This document shows, piece by piece, positions 47,641 through 58,803 of a stretch of DNA of 64,000 nucleotides. The stretch covers positions 1 through 64,000 of the forward strand of contig JAKJHU010001681.1 in the NCBI GenBank assembly GCA_022316685.1, given 5' to 3'. Source of the stretch: Progne subis subis (lineage: Eukaryota > Chordata > Aves > Passeriformes > Hirundinidae). Each line of letters starts with the position of its first letter. Position 1 is the stretch's first letter. Position numbers and translations under genes: made by a program. Under the pieces are notes generated by a model. It worked only from the letters and a program-made list of their open reading frames with translations, was not told the DNA's origin and searched no databases.

Positions 47641-49850
47641 CCTTGATAAAACTGAAAATAGGTCCTCAAAAGGAAGAAATCACATTTTTGGTGGACACAG
47701 AAGCTACTAGGTCCACAGTAAGAAAACTACCACAAGGGTGTGAAGTAAGTCATGAACGTGTCCCAGGAATGGGGTTAAAGGAGAAGTTTTTCATGTTCCT
47801 GTAAATAAAAATGTGCAGATTGAATTGGATGAAAAATTTGGACGAATGATTTGGTATTAATACCTGAGGCGATATTAATTATTAGGGGACTTATAATAGC
47901 CTTGAGGATTAAAATAGCACCTTGAAAAGAAAACTTAAAATCTATTCTTTAACTGAAGAAGATAATTTCGATATTAGGGACACTGTGTGGTATACTGGTG
48001 AAGTAGGAAAATTAAACATTCAGCCCATTAGCGTTGAAATACAGAACCCAGAAATCCCCATTGGAGTAAAACAATATCCGATATCACTGGAAGGTCAGAA
48101 GGACTGAAACCAGTAGTTGAGAATTCAGTACATCAGGGGGTGTTGGAGTCCTGTGTGTCACCACATCATACCCCCATCCTGCCGGTAAAGAAGCCTGATG
48201 GTAGCTACCGACTAGTCCAGGATCTCAGAGCGGTAAATCAAAGAACCATTACCCGCTGTCCAGGAGTAGCTAAGCCAGATACCTCTAATTACATTTGGTA
48301 CAGTGTCGTGGATTTAAAGGATGCCTTTTGAACTTGCCCTCTGGATGAGGGCAGTAGGGATTGCCTTTGAGTAGGAGGACAGATACAGGTAGGAGAGAAC
48401 AATTCAGGTGAACGGTGCTACCGCAAGGTTTTACAGAGGCACCCAATCTTTTCTTTTAGAAAATCTTTGGAAGTCCTTTGAGTTACACAAAGGAATTAAG
48501 CTGCTACAGTATGTAGATGATTTGTTAGTAGCAAGAGAAAGTGAAGAGGAAACTAGACAGGGTACTATTAACCTTCTAAATTTTCTAGGAGAAAATGGAC
48601 TGAAGATATCAAAGTCAAAATTGCAGTTTGTAGAGTCAGAAGTGCGGTATTTAGGTCATTGGATTAGTAAGCGAAGAAAAACAAGACCGTGAAAGGGTTT
48701 CAGAATATTGAACATGGGACCCCAAAGTCTGAAAAGAAATAATGCAGTTTTTGAGTCTTTGGGATTATTGCAGGAAAAGATAGAAGGGTTTAGCAGAAAA
48801 GTAAAATTTCTAAATGAAAATTAACTACCAATTGTTGAAATGGACTGAAAGGGATCAGGAAAATTTGGAGCAAGTTAAAGAAGCCCTACTGCAAGCTCCT
48901 GTACTGAGTCTTCCCAATTTAGACAAGCTTTTCAATTATTTGTTATACAGTTGATGGCTTATGAAGTATTGACTCAAGGTGGGCAGGAAGCCGAAAGCCA
49001 GTAGGATATTATTCCAAATGATTGGATCCAATTAGTAAGAGCTGGCCAACATGCCTGCAAGCTCTGGTAGTCACTGCTGTGTTCGTAGAAGAAGTCCAAG
49101 TAACCTTTGTGACACCACTGGAAGTGTACATCCCCCATAATATTAGGGGAATCCTTGCAAAAAGGCTGAAAAATTATTAACTGATAGCAGAATATTAAAA
49201 TATGAGGCTATCTTGATAGCCTCCCCTGGATTAGAGCTGAGTGACAAATATACAAAGCCCCGCTCAGTTCCTTTACGGGGACCCAGGGGAAGAATTAACA
49301 GATTAATACATGGAGGTCATAGAGTTACAAACAAAATATGCCCAGATTTAGAGAACAAGAATTAAAAACAGGAGAAAAATTATTTATAGATGTATCATCC
49401 CGAGTGGTAGATGGAAGAAGGAAATCTGAGTATGCCATAATGAGTGGAGAAAAACTGGAAGTAAAAGAATCTGGTCCCCTTAGCCCGTCCTGGTCAGCAC
49501 AAGCCTGTGAACTCCATGGATTATTCTGTGTGTTGCTGTTATTAAAGGATCAAGAAGGGACCATATACACCACTCAAAATATGCCTTTGGGGTAGTGCAT
49601 ACATTTAGAAGAATTTGGAAAGAAAGGGAACTTATAAACACTCAAAGAAAAGGATTAGTGCACCAAGGATTGATAATTCAAGTTCTTAAAGCTTTGAGAG
49701 CCCAAAAAAGATAGCAGTGGTTCATGTGAAAGGCCACCAGAGAGGGAGAGACATTAAAACAAGAAGAAACAATTTGGCTGATGATAAAGCTAAGAAAGTG
49801 CCCAGAGGGAAAACAGCAATGTAATTAGACTTTTCAGGAAGCAGGAACAC
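47641..49850 (+). pseudogene. pro-pol of provirus 1: protease, RT, RNase H (broken)
   Basis: The protease site reads LVDTEA where LVDTGA is expected (about 47690), removing the conserved Gly. Reverse transcriptase spans about 47920-48960 with 'HHTPILPVKKPDGSYRLVQD', 'VVDLKDAF' followed at once by a stop (48329-48331), and an intact 'LQYVDDLL' active site near 48512. RNase H (about 49338-49850) keeps 'SSRVVDGRR' but reads IDVS where provirus 2 reads TDGS, and the later TDS motif is changed. Several frameshifts and stops. Related to, but clearly distinct from, provirus 2. Confidence 0.88.
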
Positions 49851-51600
49851 AAAATCAAACACATACTACTTTTCTTTAGCAAAAGCAAAGCCATGAAAAA
49901 CCTAGGAGCAACTCTAAAAGAGGGACAATGGAATCTCTTTGACAAAACCACAGTTCGAACGGCAGAAAAAGGCTAGACTCATGCTTCAAGGGTAAAAGGA
50001 CCTATACCCAATAAAGATTGGAAAATTATTTTGACACTAGGAGACCTGAAATTAAAATTAAAAAAAGACTTAAATTGATTAAACCTTTTTATTGAGGTCC
50101 AAAATACAGTTTAAAGTAAAACTGTAATTAATCCACAACATGGCTGAAGAGAGCATTTGGTGCCCAGAGGCTATAGCTCATATGGAAAATCATTGTCGGC
50201 TGTGGATTTCACATAATGCTGCAACACATTTGGTGTGCCACCCACATATTGAAAGAATAACCCAGCCCCAGGATATTCAATATATCCTTAGGACAGAAAG
50301 GTCAGAAGCTGCCATCCCGCAGAGAGAAGTTTCCGTGTTTCAGCAAGGTTGCTGCAAACACGGTCATTGGTGAGCGGTGTAAAGCAGTGACCATGAAGTG
50401 GCTGAGACAAAGACATTGGCACAGAACAACTGTACCTTGGGACCAAAGAGATGTAGCTTTTATGATTAATTGTATACATGTTTTAGTAGAGTAGAGTAAG
50501 ACTTTAGAATGCACAATTGGGTTTTAGCATAGATCAACATTGATAATTATATAATAGAAGATCAAGTACAAAGAGCATTAATTTATTTAGCATATCACAT
50601 GGAATGACTAGTGGCTTTGAGAACACTGCAGGAACAACAAAGGATAATAAAAGTAAGATGTGGATATAGTAGGATACCCAGAAACAACAGAAAAAATAAT
50701 TGTCTTGCTTAACCTATTCAGGTTATAAAACTCCTTTGATAGTTAACGATTAAAGGTTTGTGTTTTGAATTTTTAGAAAAATAGGCATTCTGGATTGGCT
50801 GTCAACTGCAACTCCATGAGTTCAGAGGCAGAACAATGCCAGTGGGAAGGGCTTAGACGCTTCCTTGATCAATGGGAACAGCCTGAACAGATTGAAAATC
50901 TTTTAAGAGGCCCTCAGCGACTAACACTAACAGATTTCATTGAGGACTACAATTCCAGAACAAGAGACTGGGAACACCTGTTACTAAAAGAGTCCAAGGA
51001 CAAGTAACACACTGGGAGTGTACTAAGCATGGCTTAGAGTGTCGCCCACGGGTTTGTGTTATTTGTGCCTTTGCCTTAATTCGTGGTGGAGAGTAACAAG
51101 AGAAAAGAAAGAGAGAGACGATTTGTTTAACTTGCTGAGATTGCGTGTGAACAGTTAACTTTAAAAAGATTTTTCAGTGATTTTTTTGGAACACCTTTGA
51201 GATATGAAGATGGAACCTTTTTATGCAGCAGTTTGATTAACAGAAAATTTAGACCAATGAGTTTTTACTATATTAGCTTTTGAGCAGGTAGAGAGCAAAC
51301 AATTCATAATATTATAGACCACTGTATCATAATTAACAGTTGCTGTGGAGAAGGAATTTGTGTGCCACGCTATAGACACATTTCTTACGTGAACTGGCAT
51401 TGTGAATGTGCCTATTGGTGGAGATGAAGACTTAATAATTATCCCCGACATCAGAGCAAAAAGCAACCAACAAACAGGTTGTTAACTGAAGTAGTGAAAA
51501 AGCAAATCTTATTGTGGTTGGCACATCTCCGGAGCTTTGGTGGTTTAGACTAAAAGAAGAAGTAGCTGACTAACGCAGAGAGAGAGAGAGGGAGAGGGCA
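49851..51600 (+). other. Region between pol and env of provirus 1, integrase core missing
   Basis: A short stretch at 49870-49980 resembles the first residues of the integrase of provirus 2 ('FSK...'), but no HHCC and no D,D-35-E core follows. Instead there are short frames without known relatives: 50140-50373 (77 codons, several Cys/His), 50385-50480, and 50795-51007 (70 codons, acidic) that can be followed after one frame change to about 51100 into a 'CTKHGLECRPRVCVICAFA' Cys cluster. They could be relics of env, accessory genes, or inserted sequence. I cannot decide. Confidence 0.5.
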
Positions 51601-51645
51601 GTGCTGTGAGAACTGTGAGTAATCTGTGCCATCCTTGAAACAAAC

Positions 51646-53900
51646 ATGAGGCCAAGGGTACCAGTGAGACCAAAGGCACCAGTGACTAGATCCCAGGATA
51701 TAAACTTTCCTCCCAAGAATCCTGACATCTTGGCCCTTGGCTGCAACCCAAAGGGCCTTGAGGACAGTAGAAAGTTGAAATTCCTGAGGATTATTTTCAC
51801 TGTGTTTGTCGTGATGCCCTTGGCAACTGGCCAAAACTATGGAGCCACTCTGGACAGAGTCCATGAGAGAAGGGAATGAGCAATGCAGGAACAAACAATA
51901 ATAAAACAAGCAGCACAAGAGTGCAATGAGAGAACAATCTATGCAAAAACAAAGTCCCAATAATGCTGATCCCTGTAATAAATGCCATCACTCCATGTGG
52001 GTCAAGGACAAGATGGAATTTGTTCATGGCACATCCACATGTTAGTGCTGCCTGCTACGATCAGAGCAATTTTATAGATGTTTGTGTTAAAAATAGAAAA
52101 ATGGATTGGGTAGGGAAAAATTAGGATTTAATGGACAAGCTCCTATCCTTATAGCGATCAAATCTGTCCTCAATATGACTTTTTGTTGTTGTTTTGAGAA
52201 AGATGAGAATGGGAATGATTGAAGTATAGGTATAGGAGGTATAGCACTAAGGAAAAAAGAAGAAAAACAAAAAAACAAACGAAAGATGTAAAAAAAGCCA
52301 TAGGGAAAGAATTAAAGGAACTGGATAAGCTGTATGAACAATTAAAACAGCAGTGTAGTGACTGGGATTTGACAACCTCAGCTAAGAATCTTTTTGTAGA
52401 TTTGATGCAAGAAATTGCTACAGAATTAGGGTTATCCAAGTGCTGGATCTGTGGGAATGGCTGAAAGATGGCTGTGGAGAGGTGAGAGTCTAGCTCCAGA
52501 ACAATTTTTAAAATGGAATCATACTCAAATTTCCAAACATTAAAACCTGAAGGATGGATTTGAGTCATCAAGTAATTGGAACAGTCTGTATACTTGAGAA
52601 GGAAGGAAATATAATGAAGTAGTAGGATATACTCCTTGTATATCTACTTTAGTAGTTAATTCGGATAATAAAAGAAAGACCCGGTGACCAAAAACTTTCA
52701 CTGGGTATTGGGGAATAACAAAGGAAATTAATGTGAGTGGAATAATCAAACTGTTTTGTGCTGGCATAAAAGTCCTGGAGCTAACCCCTACAATCCAAAA
52801 AAAGACCTAAAATCCTATTGGGAACAACAAGAAAACACAGACTGTAAATGGAAAGCCCAGATGGAATATATTGGATTTGTGGGCAATGAGCATAGAGTGA
52901 ATTACCTCAAAAGTGGGAGGGAACCTGTACCTTAGGAGTTAGGCGACCCTCCTTCTTCGTCATACCAAGGTCTAGGAGCAATATGCTTGGAACACCACTT
53001 GATGAGACTCTAGAAAGGAATAGAAGAGATTTAAACCTCAACTTCCCAAAGGCAGGGGGAAACCAGGAATGGGGGGAAGACAAATGGCCTGCAGAAAGAA
53101 TCATAGCGTATTATGACCCAGCAACTTGGGCTGAGGATGGATCTTGGGGATATAGGACCCCAATTTATCTATTGAATCTATTGATAAGACTCCAGGCAGG
53201 AGTGGAGGTTGTATCAAACCATACTTCTGATGCCCTAAAGTTACTGGCCAAGCAGCATTCACAAATGTGAGCATTTGTATATCAAACCAGAATTGCCCTA
53301 GATTATCTGTTGGCTGAAGAAGGGGGAGTTTGAGGAAGATTTAAGGAATCTGAGTGCTGTGTGGAGAGAGATGATCATGGGGAAGCCATCACAACTTGCT
53401 GAAGAAATTAAAAGGGTGGCACACGTACCTGTTCAAAAGGGAATTCTATTCTAAAAACGGATTGGTGGGATAACCTCTTTGGAGGAGCCGGTGGAAGAAT
53501 GGGATTTATGCTGTTATGTCTGGATTAGGATTGTTATTCTTACCATGCATGATTCCCTGTCCTCTTAGAATAATCCACCCAGTGATACAAGGAATGCAAA
53601 TTACAGCAATGCCCATTGATCCAGAATTGGCAGCAAAGGGAAACCAAATTCTTTGATGATATTAAAAGCTAGACCTACTCACACTCAAAAGAAAGAACCT
53701 GAAGAGATGTTGACTGAATATAAAGAGCACATATAGCACAAGAGATGTCAAGCAAATTTGAGAAGGAATGAGAAAAGCTTGATGGAGCACGGGAGATGTT
53801 AGAAAATTTAGAGGCTGAAATGAGAGAGCGTGAAAACCTGGATTATTGGGAATATAGAAGAAATCGAGATTCAGTTTTAATTAAAAAACATGAATCAATA
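51646..53900 (+). pseudogene. env of provirus 1 (broken)
   Basis: An N-terminal frame at 51646-51879 carries a hydrophobic signal-like segment ('FLRIIFTVFVVMPLATGQ'). The surface part is broken, but a CWIC motif is visible at about 52440 (52219-52464 frame), the motif used by gamma-type Env for SU-TM linkage. The transmembrane part keeps 'ALDYLLAEEGGV' and 'SECCVERDD' near 53290-53370; a stop codon replaces the first Cys of the expected Cys...CC motif. A hydrophobic segment follows at 53500-53580. No continuous protein could be made. Confidence 0.8.
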
Positions 53901-53905
53901 TGATT

Positions 53906-53925
53906 AAAAAGAGAAATGGGGAAAT
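53906..53925 (+). other. Polypurine tract of provirus 1
   Basis: AAAAAGAGAAATGGGGAAAT immediately before the 3' LTR. It primes plus-strand synthesis in retroviruses. Confidence 0.75.
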
Positions 53926-54756
53926 TGTAACAATGAAAATGATTCATGCTAATTGTAACTATATTAATATTTAGAAATATGTATTTTAGAAAATCGTTGT
54001 TATAAAGTAGTAAAGGAAAAAGTAGATGTGAGTAGTGTTACAAAGCAGATGGGCCCCTTGGCAGATGCTACATGAGAAAAATAAGATACAGGATGCAGTT
54101 TGAGATAAGCAAGAATTTCAAAGCTGGATTGGCCAAAGCTGGGACTACTCCAAGGTCGGAGATGGGCCCCTTGCAGATGTTATGGGATACAGGATGTCTT
54201 AAGGATAGAACTGGCCTTGAGATGGACAGTGTTGGGACTATTCCAAGGTGGGGAGTTTGGGTGGTGGTTTGATCCATGAAATAATTACTTTTTGGAACAT
54301 AATGCTTAGTTATGTATATCACAAAACTCAGAGTGCACGCGCAACCAATAAGGTTATTCATAGGACAAGAGGAAGATGATGAGCCTTCATCTGAAGAAGA
54401 CCACCAAAAACCCAAGAAGACCCCTAACAACAAGTGGAACATGCACTATGTAGTATAGTGACGGAGATTTTACAAATTAAAAATAGGAGATTTACGAGAA
54501 ATATTAATGAATATGTATTAGCACACAGTATATGAGTTTAAGTTGGATTACTTTGTTTTGCACGTGAGGTGGGTGAGAACCCCCCTCCATACCCCGTCGG
54601 TTTTGCTTATGCTTTGTCCAAAAAGTACTTATCTTTAATAAATCACTGCCAATTTTTTTTGCACATGATAGATTATAAAATGCTACTTAAATAAAATTGC
54701 ATGGCTGCTAAATTCAACTTTGTTGCTTATTAAATTAGACATATAGAGCTTCATTT
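53926..54756 (+). mobile_element. 3' LTR of provirus 1
   Basis: TGTAACAATG to GAGCTTCATTT. It is collinear with 44338-45181. The last ~6 bases of the LTR are missing and replaced by the TTCC repeat, so no target-site duplication can be read. Confidence 0.9.
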
Positions 54757-54845
54757 CTTCCTTCCTTCCTCCCTTTTTGCTTCCTTCTTTCCTTCTCTCT
54801 CTCTCTCCTTTCTTCTTTCTTCCTTCCTTTCTTTCTTTCTTTCTT
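54757..54845. repeat. (TTCC)n/(TTTC)n microsatellite
   Basis: Pyrimidine-only tetranucleotide repeats abutting the LTR end. Confidence 0.9.
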
Positions 54846-55117
54846 GGGAGCAGGTACCCTTATCCCCCAAAATCACTGCCACTCCACCTCACCCTGCACA
54901 GCACCTTAAACTCAGCCTTCCCAATTTCATGGCAACCTCCCACAAGACACTTTCAGGCCCCAAAATTCTTAAAAGCACCCGCAGTCTTTAAAAACTGCTT
55001 CTTGCTTTCCCTCCTCTACTCCCCTACTCCAAGAGCCCAAACCACCCCATCCCCCACTGCAATCCCTACCCCTCCAACTTTCACACCACCTCCACACTGC
55101 AATCAACATATTAGACT

Positions 55118-55172
55118 GATCCATCCCATCCCATCCCATCCCATCCCATCCCATCCCATCCCACCCCATCCG
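55118..55172. repeat. (CATCC)n microsatellite
   Basis: About ten CATCC/CATCCC-type pentamers. Confidence 0.92.
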
Positions 55173-56466
55173 GGCAGGAAGTCCCCTCCAACCAGCCCTT
55201 GCACACTTCCAGCCATTCCAGGGCAGCCACAGCTTTTCCTCCCACTCTGTGCCAGGGCCCCACCGCCCTCCCAGGGAACAAGTCCATCCCCACATCCCAG
55301 CTCACCCTGGCCCCAAGCAGCGTCCAGCCATGGCCTGTGTCCTGGCGCTGCAGGCCCTTGGCAAGAGTCTCTCCCAGCCAGCAATTCCTGCTCTTCCCTG
55401 CTCTGGGCAGCAGCTGCAAGTTGATTTGCTCCCTGGGCCACTGGCCCAGCCCCAAGCCAGGGCCGGGACCTTTCCCCAGAGCTCTGCGATCACTGCAATG
55501 CTCGCAGCTGTGAGGTGGCCAAAGCTCCAGGAGCCTTTGGACACCGCTCCCGGAAGTCCAGGCTGCCACTCTTGGCCTTTCTGTGCAGGTCCGGGGTCTG
55601 GACTCCATGATCCTGCTGCCTCCCTCCCAACTCAGCCTTTGTGTTTCCTCCAGTGCTGCCAGAGCTCTTGGGGCTGGGCAAGGAGTAGCACAGCCCCAGC
55701 ATTCCTCTCTCTGGGACATCACTGTGCTGGCAGCTCCAGCGTTCCCCTCTCTGTGACACCACGGTGGGGACAGCTCCAACGTTCCCTGCCTGGAGACGCT
55801 CCAAGGGAAGCGTCCAGAGCCACAGCCAGACAGCAAAACTGAGAGGGCACTGAGCACCCCCGGCCTGGGCTGATGTGCATTGCTGTGCACACAGCTCGGG
55901 GAAGGTCCCCTGGCCACCTCCACAGTGCCACAGGCAAGTGTCAGATGGAGTTACAGAGCTCTGCCCAGAGCTGACAGGGGGAGTTAATTTAAAAACAAAA
56001 CAAAAGCAAAAGCAAAAAACAACAGATACACCACATACAAAAACAAAAAAACCTCCACCCCCAATAAAAAAACAACAAAACAAAACCTAAAACTCCCCAA
56101 AAAAGTTCCCCCCCAAAACAACAAAATCCCAAAACAAAGCACAAAACCCCCAAAGAAACAATCAAAATAACTGCAAGTAAAAACAATCAGAAAATGAGAA
56201 TTTCCCCACAGCAGAACTGTTCCATCCCTCAGTTCTCACACCTGCACGCACAAGACCTGGGCTGCAAATAATTAGGATTCTTTGGGGACAATTGCAGGAA
56301 AAGCAGGTTCAGGACAGGCACTAGCAGAACTGTTCTCAGCTGAGCAAAAAAGGCCCCTTTGGCAGCTGCAGGGCCATTGGAAATGCAGACCCTCAGCTCA
56401 CAGGGGAGAAAAGGGCTCTGAATTCCCTCTCCTGACACATAAACCATGTGGAATGGGGCCATGGGT
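55173..56466. other. GC-rich stretch then C/A-rich stretch, no gene
   Basis: 55180-55980 is GC-rich with overlapping open frames lacking domains. 55985-56175 is almost entirely A and C (Ts and Gs rare). Confidence 0.5.
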
Positions 56467-56580
56467 GACACTGTGGGATGTTGTGGAACCAAGGGGATCC
56501 TTGTGGCACTCCTGGGACCCATGGAACCAAGGGGCCAGTGTGACACTGTGGGCCTCATGGAAACAAGAGGCCATTGTGAG
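56467..56580. repeat. ~37 bp minisatellite, three units
   Basis: Units of 38, 37 and 36 bp built on 'GTGACACTGTGGG' and 'CATGGAACCAAGGGGCCA'. Same family as 39976-40212. Confidence 0.75.
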
Positions 56581-56689
56581 CCTGCCAGGCTGTAACACCC
56601 CAGACTCTTAAATGCTGGGTGACCAAAGGTTTCTTTACATGCATTTGGTGAACGGGAGAAACACCAACCAGATATTCTCCACATGGACA

Positions 56690-56792
56690 AATGCAAAGAA
56701 TATTCTTGGTTGGAAGGGACCCACAAGTCCAACTCTTAAGTGAACGGGCCACACATGAACCCCCAACCTCAGTGATACTAGCACCATGCTCT
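56690..56792 (-). mobile_element. tRNA-Ile-derived SINE, interrupted
   Basis: In reverse it begins within a tRNA-Ile-like head ('AGAGCATGGTGCTA' A-box side, then 'GTTGGGGGTTCATG' B-box side) and ends in a CR1-like tail (the complement of 'TTCTTGGTTGGAAGGGACCC'). This is the make-up of the passerine TguSINE1 type. The head is cut exactly where the LTR of provirus 2 begins (56793). Confidence 0.72.
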
Positions 56793-57401
56793 TGTTATAA
56801 ATAAATTCTATTCAAATAATCTATGTTTTAGTTACTTAATTGTTAAGTAATTCCATTAAGATTGTTAATGCTAGTTCTGTATAAAGAATTTGCCTTATTC
56901 CTGTTTTAATACTGATTTATCACCTTATTTACTTGTTTGTTAATTAAGAATTCACCTTATTACCTGTATCTCTGCTCCCATTTGCCGGATAGTGTCTGAA
57001 TATGCAAATAAAAAGAACACTGGAATTCTGGGAACAACTCAAGAACAAGAGACTCTGAAAAGCAAGGAACCAAAGTAACATCCAGGACTGTAGTCACATT
57101 TTAGACTAGTACAAAAGTACAGGGGTCCGCCGAAGCAGCTTCATTTAGTCGCCGTGACCTGAGGAGTCCCCCATCGCTGGATGACCCCTGATCAGCGAAG
57201 CGAAACGGACTCCCCGGCAAGGGGAAAAATCCCGTGAGGGGGGTGGGAGTCCCCAGCTTTGCTGTGAAGCGAAGCTGTGTGTACCTCCTCCTCCACGTTG
57301 CCAAGGGAGCAAGCAAGCTCTCCCCCAAGGCCAGCTTGATAATAAAGAAACATACAAAACAGCAAGTCTCTGACTCCTCTATTATTTTTTTTCCAGAAAC
57401 A
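56793..57401 (+). mobile_element. 5' LTR of gamma-like provirus 2
   Basis: TGTTATAAAT to CCAGAAACA, 609 bp. AT-rich U3, poly-A signal AATAAAG at 57341-57347, and a T-rich U5. It is inserted into the SINE at 56690-56792. Its partner LTR lies beyond the window. Confidence 0.85.
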
Positions 57402-57406
57402 ATTTT

Positions 57407-57426
57407 TGGGGGCTCTTCACAGGGAT
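57407..57426 (+). other. Primer-binding site, tRNA-Pro-like
   Basis: TGGGGGCTCTTCACAGGGAT a few bases after the LTR. The first nine bases match a tRNA-Pro type site, the remainder imperfectly. Confidence 0.55.
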
Positions 57427-58803
57427 CTGGCCTACGCCTGAAGAGGGGACCGAGGACGGGCCAGCGCCATCGCCCTTCGGACCTCCGGGACAGCTGGGAC
57501 AAGCGGGAGCAGCCTGGGACCAGCAACGAGGAGGAGCTGCCGGAGGGTGAGCATTCCGGCGGCGGGTAAAGGAGACGTGCGAGTGGGAGTGTGAGAGATT
57601 CGGGGGCGGCAGCTCGGACCCCCGGAACTGAGTGTGGACTCCTCGGTACTGAGCGTTTCGAATCCCTGCGAGGGGCCGACCAGGAAAAGGGGGGAAGCGA
57701 GGAGAATAATGGAGTGAGGCGTCTCCTGTAGGGGCAGAGAAGACCCCCCCCTGGCGGCAGGGGAAAACAGAGTGTGAGTGGCACGCATTGGGGGCAGAAA
57801 AGACCCCCCCCGGGCGTGCAGGGGAAAACAAGTGTGAGTGGCACGCATTGGGGGCAGTCCCCCCCCTTAAGGCTAGACGTAGCCTAGGAGGGTTTTAGAG
57901 TCCCTGGAGGGGCTGGAAAACCGTACCAGGGTTGACAGGGTGTCCCCAGACACTGCAGGGTGCCCGAGAGCTCATGAGAGTCCCTGCTTCCCAGGACTGA
58001 GCCAGACGCACCGGAGGGAGGTGTGCTGCCGCGGTCTCAGGGAGAGGCCGTAAACCCATAGCCCGAGGACACCGTGGGTGGGGAGTCAGGTTAGAGGCAA
58101 GGCGGGCATCCTGCACACACACACTCATCCCTCTTGCCGAGGCGGCTTCGCTGGGGAGAAGTAGTCAAGCCAGTCCTGGTGGAAGGCAAAGGGGTCGGGC
58201 CCTGCTGGGGTTGAATCCTTGGAAACAAGGAAGGGGATACCCCCCCAGGTAACCCGTAGCGGAGTCTTGACCTCTTACCTCCGTTTTCAAAAAGTGAAGA
58301 GGGGGGACTGTACTAGTAGAAGGGCAGTCTAGTCCGGGGTTCGGACTGAAGGTGTCCGGCCCGGCGGGGGCTCTGCGTGGGAAGGCCCTGAGGCCCGGAA
58401 GGGGATGCCAGTACTAGGGACCCTGTCGTGCGCCGCAAAGCGTGTCCAGAGTCTCAGGGGTGAGGCAAGGCGCGGGGGTACATAGGGGGTGAGGTCATTA
58501 GGACTCACCTCAAAGGGGTCAGAAGAGAGTCTGAGCCCCTGGTGTAAGTAAAGCGTGAGCGTCCAAGAAATGAGGAAGGTTAGAGAAAGTGAGTAGAAAG
58601 AGAGAGTTTGTTCTCTTAATGAAAGCAAAAGTGTAGGAAAAGAGAAAAAGCATAAAGTTTAGGAGTTTTATGTTGAAGTGTTCAAGAATTAAGTCAGGAG
58701 ATTTGAAGTAAAGGGAGAAAAGCTGAAGAATTTTTTTTTGCTTGAAAAAACTGTGTTGCCAGTCAGTAAAAGGCACCTTTGAATTTTTTTCAGTTTAAAG
58801 AAA
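57427..58803 (+). other. Long leader of provirus 2 with a tandem repeat
   Basis: About 1.4 kb of G-rich non-coding leader before gag, of the kind that holds packaging signals. At 57733-57857 a ~62 bp unit ('GGGGAAAACA', 'GTGTGAGTGGCACGCATT', poly-C) occurs twice in tandem. Confidence 0.6.

Noticed and set aside
45936..54000. APOBEC-type hypermutation of provirus 1
   Set aside because: Stops and changes are mixed in type and accompanied by many indels. No one-directional base skew is seen as at 18.4-20.6 kb.
55111..55923. 270-codon minus-strand frame ending in WDGMG repeats
   Set aside because: Its end is the translated CATCC microsatellite. The rest is GC-rich with frames on both strands and no domain.
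56770..56795. A functional tRNA-Ile gene
   Set aside because: Only part of the tRNA-like head is present, with mismatches and a CR1-like tail. It is a SINE.
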